A stretch of 64,000 bases of DNA from Micromonospora lupini str. Lupac 08 (GTDB lineage: Bacteria; Actinomycetota; Actinomycetes; Mycobacteriales; Micromonosporaceae), in NCBI RefSeq assembly GCF_000297395.2, contig NZ_HF570108.1, forward strand, positions 5,813,700-5,877,699, in the 5' to 3' direction. Below, piece by piece: positions 60,693-64,000 of the stretch. The notes beneath the pieces were generated by a model. It saw nothing but the letters and a program-made list of their open reading frames with translations, was not told the DNA's origin and searched no databases. The stretch's first letter is position 1. Each line of letters opens with the position of its first letter. The translations under genes were made by a program, and so were the position numbers.

Positions 60693-63600
60693 CTACGACC
60701 GGCGGACGGTGACCGTCACCCGCTCACCCTCGCCCACCTCGCCGACGAAACCGTCGAGGCCCTCGGCGAAGTCGATCGAGTCGGCCAGCACCTCACCGGC
60801 GACGAAGTCGACGTACGCGTTCACCGCCGCGCGCACCTCCTCGGACGCCGACACCGACACCACGATCCGGTCCGACACGTCCAGGTCGGCGTCGCGGCGG
60901 GCCTGCTGCACCACCCGCACCACGTCGCGGGCCAGGCCCTCGGCGGCCAGCTCCGGGGTGACCTCGGTGTCCAGCACGACCACGCCCTCGCCGCCGGGCA
61001 GCGGCGCGGAGTGCTCGGCGTCGGCCGCGACGAGACGCAGCTCGTACTCGCCCTCGGCCAGGGTGACGCCGGCGGCCACCGGGGCGCCGTCGACCAACTC
61101 CCACTCGCCGGCCTTGACCGCCTTGATCACCTGCTGGACCTGCTTGCCGACGCGCGGGCCGAGCGCCCGGGGCACCACGGTCAGCACCTGCTGGCAGTAC
61201 TCCGCCAGCTCGGCGCTGAACTCGACGGCCTTCACGTTTACCTCGTCGGCGACCAGGTCGGCGAACGGGCGCAACTGCTCCGCCACCGGGGAGGCCACGG
61301 TCAGCTTCGACAGCGGCAGCCGTACCCGCAGACCCTTGGCCTTGCGCAGCGACAGCGCCGCCGAGGCGACCGCCCGCACGTTGTCCATGGCGGCGACCAG
61401 GTCGTGGTCGGCCGGGAACTCGCTCGCCTCCGGCCAGTCGGTCAGGTGCACCGAGCGCTCCCCGGTCAGCCCGCGCCAGATCTCCTCCGCGGTCAGCGGC
61501 GCGAGCGGCGCCACCACCCGACAGAGCGTCTCCAGCACTGTCGACAGGGTGTCGAACGCGTTGGCGTCGCCGGACCAGAACCGGTCCCGCGAGCGGCGCA
61601 CGTACCAGTTGGTGAGCGCGTCCAGGTAGGACCGCACGGTGGCGCAGGCGCCGGAGATGTCGTACGCGTCCATCTGCGCGCCGACCGTCGACACCAGCTC
61701 GTTGGTCTTCGCCAGGATGTACCTGTCGAGCAGGTGCGTCGAGTCGGTGCGCCGCCGCGCCTGGTACCCGTCCGCGTTGGCGTAGAGCGAGAAGAAGTAC
61801 CAGACGTTCCACAGCGGAAGCAGCACCTGCCGGACGGCGTCGCGGATGAGCGTCTCGGTGACCGCCATGTCCCCGCCGCGCAGCACCGGCGAGGACATCA
61901 GCATCCAGCGCATGGCGTCCGAGCCGTACGAGTCGAAGACGTGGTAGACGTCCGGGTAGTTGCGCAGGCTCTTGGACATCTTGCGCCCGTCCGAGCCGAG
62001 CAGGATGCCGTGGCTCAGGCAGTTGCGGAACGCCGGCCTGTCGAACAGCGCGGTGGCCAGCACGTGCATCGTGTAGAACCAGCCGCGGGTCTGCCCGATG
62101 TACTCGACGATGAAGTCACCCGGGTAGTGGTGCTCGAACCAGTCCGCGTTCTCGAACGGGTAGTGCACCTGGGCGAACGGCATCGAACCGGACTCGAACC
62201 AGCAGTCCAGCACCTCCGGCACCCGGCGCATCATCGACTGACCGGTCGGGTCGTCCGGGTTTGGGCGGACCAGGTCGTCCACCGCCGGCCGGTGCAGGTC
62301 GGTCAGGCGTACGCCGAAGTCCCGCTCGATGTCGGCGAGGGAGCCGTAGACGTCGAGGCGGGGGTAGTTCGGGTCGTCGGAGCGCCACGCCGGGATCGGC
62401 GAGCCCCAGAAGCGGTTGCGGCTGATCGACCAGTCGCGGGCGTTGGCCAGCCACTTGCCGAACGAGCCGTCCTTGATGTGGCCGGGCGTCCAGTTGATCT
62501 CCTGGTTCAGCTCGACCATCCGGTCCCGGAACTTCGTCACGGCGACGAACCACGACGACACCGCCTTGTAGACAAGCGGGGTGTCGCAGCGCCAGCAGTG
62601 CGGGTACGAGTGGGTGTAGGTGTCCTGCCGGAGCACCACCCCCCGCTCCTTCAGCTCCCGGATCACCGGCTTGTTGACGTCGAAGACCTGCTCACCCTGG
62701 TACGGCGGGACCAGCGCGGTGAACCGGGTGTGGTCGTCCACGGTGACGATGGTGGGGATGCCGGCCGCGTTGCAGACGTTCTGGTCGTCCTCACCGAAGG
62801 CCGGGGCGAGGTGCACGATCCCGGTGCCGTCCTCGGTGGTGACGAACTCCGCGCCGAGCACCTGGTAGGCGTTCTCCCCGGCCTGCTCGACGAGGAAGTC
62901 GAACAGCGGCGTGTAGCGGCGTCCGACCAGGTCCCGGCCGTACACGGTGCCGACCTGCTCGTAGCCGTCCAGCTCCTTGGCGTACGCGGCCAGCCGCGCC
63001 GCGCCGACGACGTACCGCTCGCCGTCGCGTTCGAGCACCGCGTACTCGATGTCCGGGCCGACGGCGAGCGCCAGGTTCGACGGCAGGGTCCACGGCGTGG
63101 TCGTCCAGACGCCCAGCTTGACCGGCCCGCGCACCAGCTCCGGCGCGGACTCGTCGGCGGTCAGGCCGAACCACACCGACAGGGTCGGGTCGTGCCGGTC
63201 CCGGTAGACGTCGTCCATCCGGGTCTCGGTGTTCGACAGCGGCGTCTCGCAGCGCCAGCAGTACGCCAGCACCCGGAAACCCTCGTAGATCAGACCCTTG
63301 TCGTGCAGGGTCTTGAAGGCCCACATGACGCTTTCCATGTAGTCCAGGTCGAGGGTCTTGTAGTCGTTGGCGAAGTCGACCCAGCGGGCCTGCCGGTTGA
63401 TGTACCGCTCCCAGTCCTGGGTGAACTCCAGCACCGAGGTGCGGCAGGCCTCGTTGAAGCGGGCCACGCCCAGGTCGATGATCTCCGCCTTGCTGGTGAT
63501 GCCGAGCTGCTTCTCGGCCACCACCTCGGCGGGCAGGCCGTGGCAGTCCCAGCCGAAGCGCCGCTCGACGTGCCGCCCGCGCATGGTCTGGTAGCGCGGC

Positions 63601-63839
63601 ACCACGTCCTTGACGTAGCCGGTGAAGAGGTGGCCGTAGTGCGGCAGGCCGTTGGCGAACGGCGGGCCGTCGTAGAAGACGTACTCGTTCTTGCCGTCGT
63701 CACCGGCCGGGCGGGCCTCGACGGACGCCTCGAAGGTCTTGTCGGCCGTCCAGTGCTCCAGCACCCGGCGCTCGACCGCGGGCAGGTCCGGGCTCGCCGG
63801 GACACCGGCGGCGGTCGGGTCGTGCAACGGATAGGCCAT
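60693..63839 (-). CDS. ileS: Isoleucine--tRNA ligase
   Basis: A 1048-residue class I synthetase. The HIGH box is HYGH (67-70) and the KMSKS box is at 620-624. The length and the absence of a C-terminal zinc finger fit the eukaryote-like type 2 enzyme (as in Mycobacterium), which is less sensitive to mupirocin. The editing domain lies between the two boxes. A translational T-box leader precedes it, so its synthesis should respond to uncharged tRNA-Ile. The ATG has GAGGAG 11 nt upstream. Confidence 0.97.
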   Translation of the reverse strand: MAYPLHDPTAAGVPASPDLPAVERRVLEHWTADKTFEASVEARPAGDDGKNEYVFYDGPPFANGLPHYGHLFTGYVKDVVPRYQTMRGRHVERRFGWDCHGLPAEVVAEKQLGITSKAEIIDLGVARFNEACRTSVLEFTQDWERYINRQARWVDFANDYKTLDLDYMESVMWAFKTLHDKGLIYEGFRVLAYCWRCETPLSNTETRMDDVYRDRHDPTLSVWFGLTADESAPELVRGPVKLGVWTTTPWTLPSNLALAVGPDIEYAVLERDGERYVVGAARLAAYAKELDGYEQVGTVYGRDLVGRRYTPLFDFLVEQAGENAYQVLGAEFVTTEDGTGIVHLAPAFGEDDQNVCNAAGIPTIVTVDDHTRFTALVPPYQGEQVFDVNKPVIRELKERGVVLRQDTYTHSYPHCWRCDTPLVYKAVSSWFVAVTKFRDRMVELNQEINWTPGHIKDGSFGKWLANARDWSISRNRFWGSPIPAWRSDDPNYPRLDVYGSLADIERDFGVRLTDLHRPAVDDLVRPNPDDPTGQSMMRRVPEVLDCWFESGSMPFAQVHYPFENADWFEHHYPGDFIVEYIGQTRGWFYTMHVLATALFDRPAFRNCLSHGILLGSDGRKMSKSLRNYPDVYHVFDSYGSDAMRWMLMSSPVLRGGDMAVTETLIRDAVRQVLLPLWNVWYFFSLYANADGYQARRRTDSTHLLDRYILAKTNELVSTVGAQMDAYDISGACATVRSYLDALTNWYVRRSRDRFWSGDANAFDTLSTVLETLCRVVAPLAPLTAEEIWRGLTGERSVHLTDWPEASEFPADHDLVAAMDNVRAVASAALSLRKAKGLRVRLPLSKLTVASPVAEQLRPFADLVADEVNVKAVEFSAELAEYCQQVLTVVPRALGPRVGKQVQQVIKAVKAGEWELVDGAPVAAGVTLAEGEYELRLVAADAEHSAPLPGGEGVVVLDTEVTPELAAEGLARDVVRVVQQARRDADLDVSDRIVVSVSASEEVRAAVNAYVDFVAGEVLADSIDFAEGLDGFVGEVGEGERVTVTVRRS

Positions 63840-64000
63840 CGGGGGTCGCTCTCCTCATGCAGCTCACTCAACGTGGGTCTGCGAGGACGAACCGTCCGGG
63901 GTACGCCTCGACAACGGCGCTCCCGGGTGGTCCGCGGTACCACCCCGCTTGGCGGTCAGGATCGACCGCCCGCTCATTTGCCGGCTGTGACGGGCCGCAC
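63840..64000 (-). promoter_or_regulatory. T-box riboswitch, isoleucine (5' end outside window)
   Basis: On the minus strand the conserved T-box GGGTGGTACCGCGG lies at 63945-63932. Downstream, GTCCTC can pair with the ileS Shine-Dalgarno GAGGAG (63856-63851), giving a sequestration switch; no terminator with U-run is present. This is the actinobacterial translational class, in which uncharged tRNA frees the ribosome-binding site. Stem I, with its isoleucine specifier codon, lies mainly beyond the right edge. Confidence 0.85.

Overview
The window is chromosomal DNA of a very GC-rich actinomycete, most likely Micromonospora or a close Micromonosporaceae relative. The evidence is the codon bias (G or C in nearly every third position), frequent GTG starts, TANNNT -10 boxes placed directly before start codons, a translational-type T-box ahead of ileS, and actinobacterial gene orders (hrcA-dnaJ-rsmE; lepA/rpsT beside holA-comEC-comEA; nadD-rsfS; two radical-SAM-family genes then rne-rplU-rpmA-obgE). 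I see no rRNA, tRNA, CRISPR array, insertion sequence or prophage.

Layout. 1-9.7 kb: serine hydrolase (cut by the left edge), HIT protein, SDR, heat-shock operon hrcA-dnaJ-rsmE under a CIRCE operator, a DUF4870 membrane protein, hemW divergent from an enoyl-CoA hydratase, and an SDR with altered catalytic residues. 9.9-20 kb is more accessory: a lysozyme-like protein, a PhyH dioxygenase, two convergent LtrA paralogues, a MOSC protein, a sugar ABC importer without its own ATPase, and two nearly identical GlsB/YeaQ genes created by a recent duplication. 20-29.2 kb is core: lepA, DUF4240, a phosphotransferase-fold protein, rpsT, then comEA-comEC-holA plus a small membrane protein. 29.6-39.8 kb: a secreted GH54/ricin arabinofuranosidase, SDR, DegV, nadD-rsfS-phosphatase, a PadR regulator beside an FAD monooxygenase, aminopeptidase N and an orphan DUF397 protein. 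39.8-48.8 kb: a block of apparently stress-linked genes (CYP152-type P450, Zn-alcohol dehydrogenase, SRPBCC, GT2, DUF3618, holin-like, DUF4383, DUF6766). 48.8-64 kb returns to core: obgE-rpmA-rplU, rne, the two radical-SAM-family genes, plsC-like and ileS.

How the genes may work together. Several genes in the 40-48 kb block, and both glsB copies, have upstream sequences resembling alternative (SigB/SigF-type) promoters, roughly G(G)TTT, 15-17 nt, GGGTAG. I infer a general-stress or envelope-stress regulon that combines an H2O2-using P450 with membrane-remodelling proteins. A second global trait is leaderless transcription: at least nine genes have a TANNNT-like box 6-7 nt before the start codon.

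The intergenic spaces are rich in palindromes. A 79-bp element occurs three times in the window, and three other long palindromes occur once each. Several gene ends carry strong GC hairpins that look like terminators, one of them (after rpmA) with a true U-tract.
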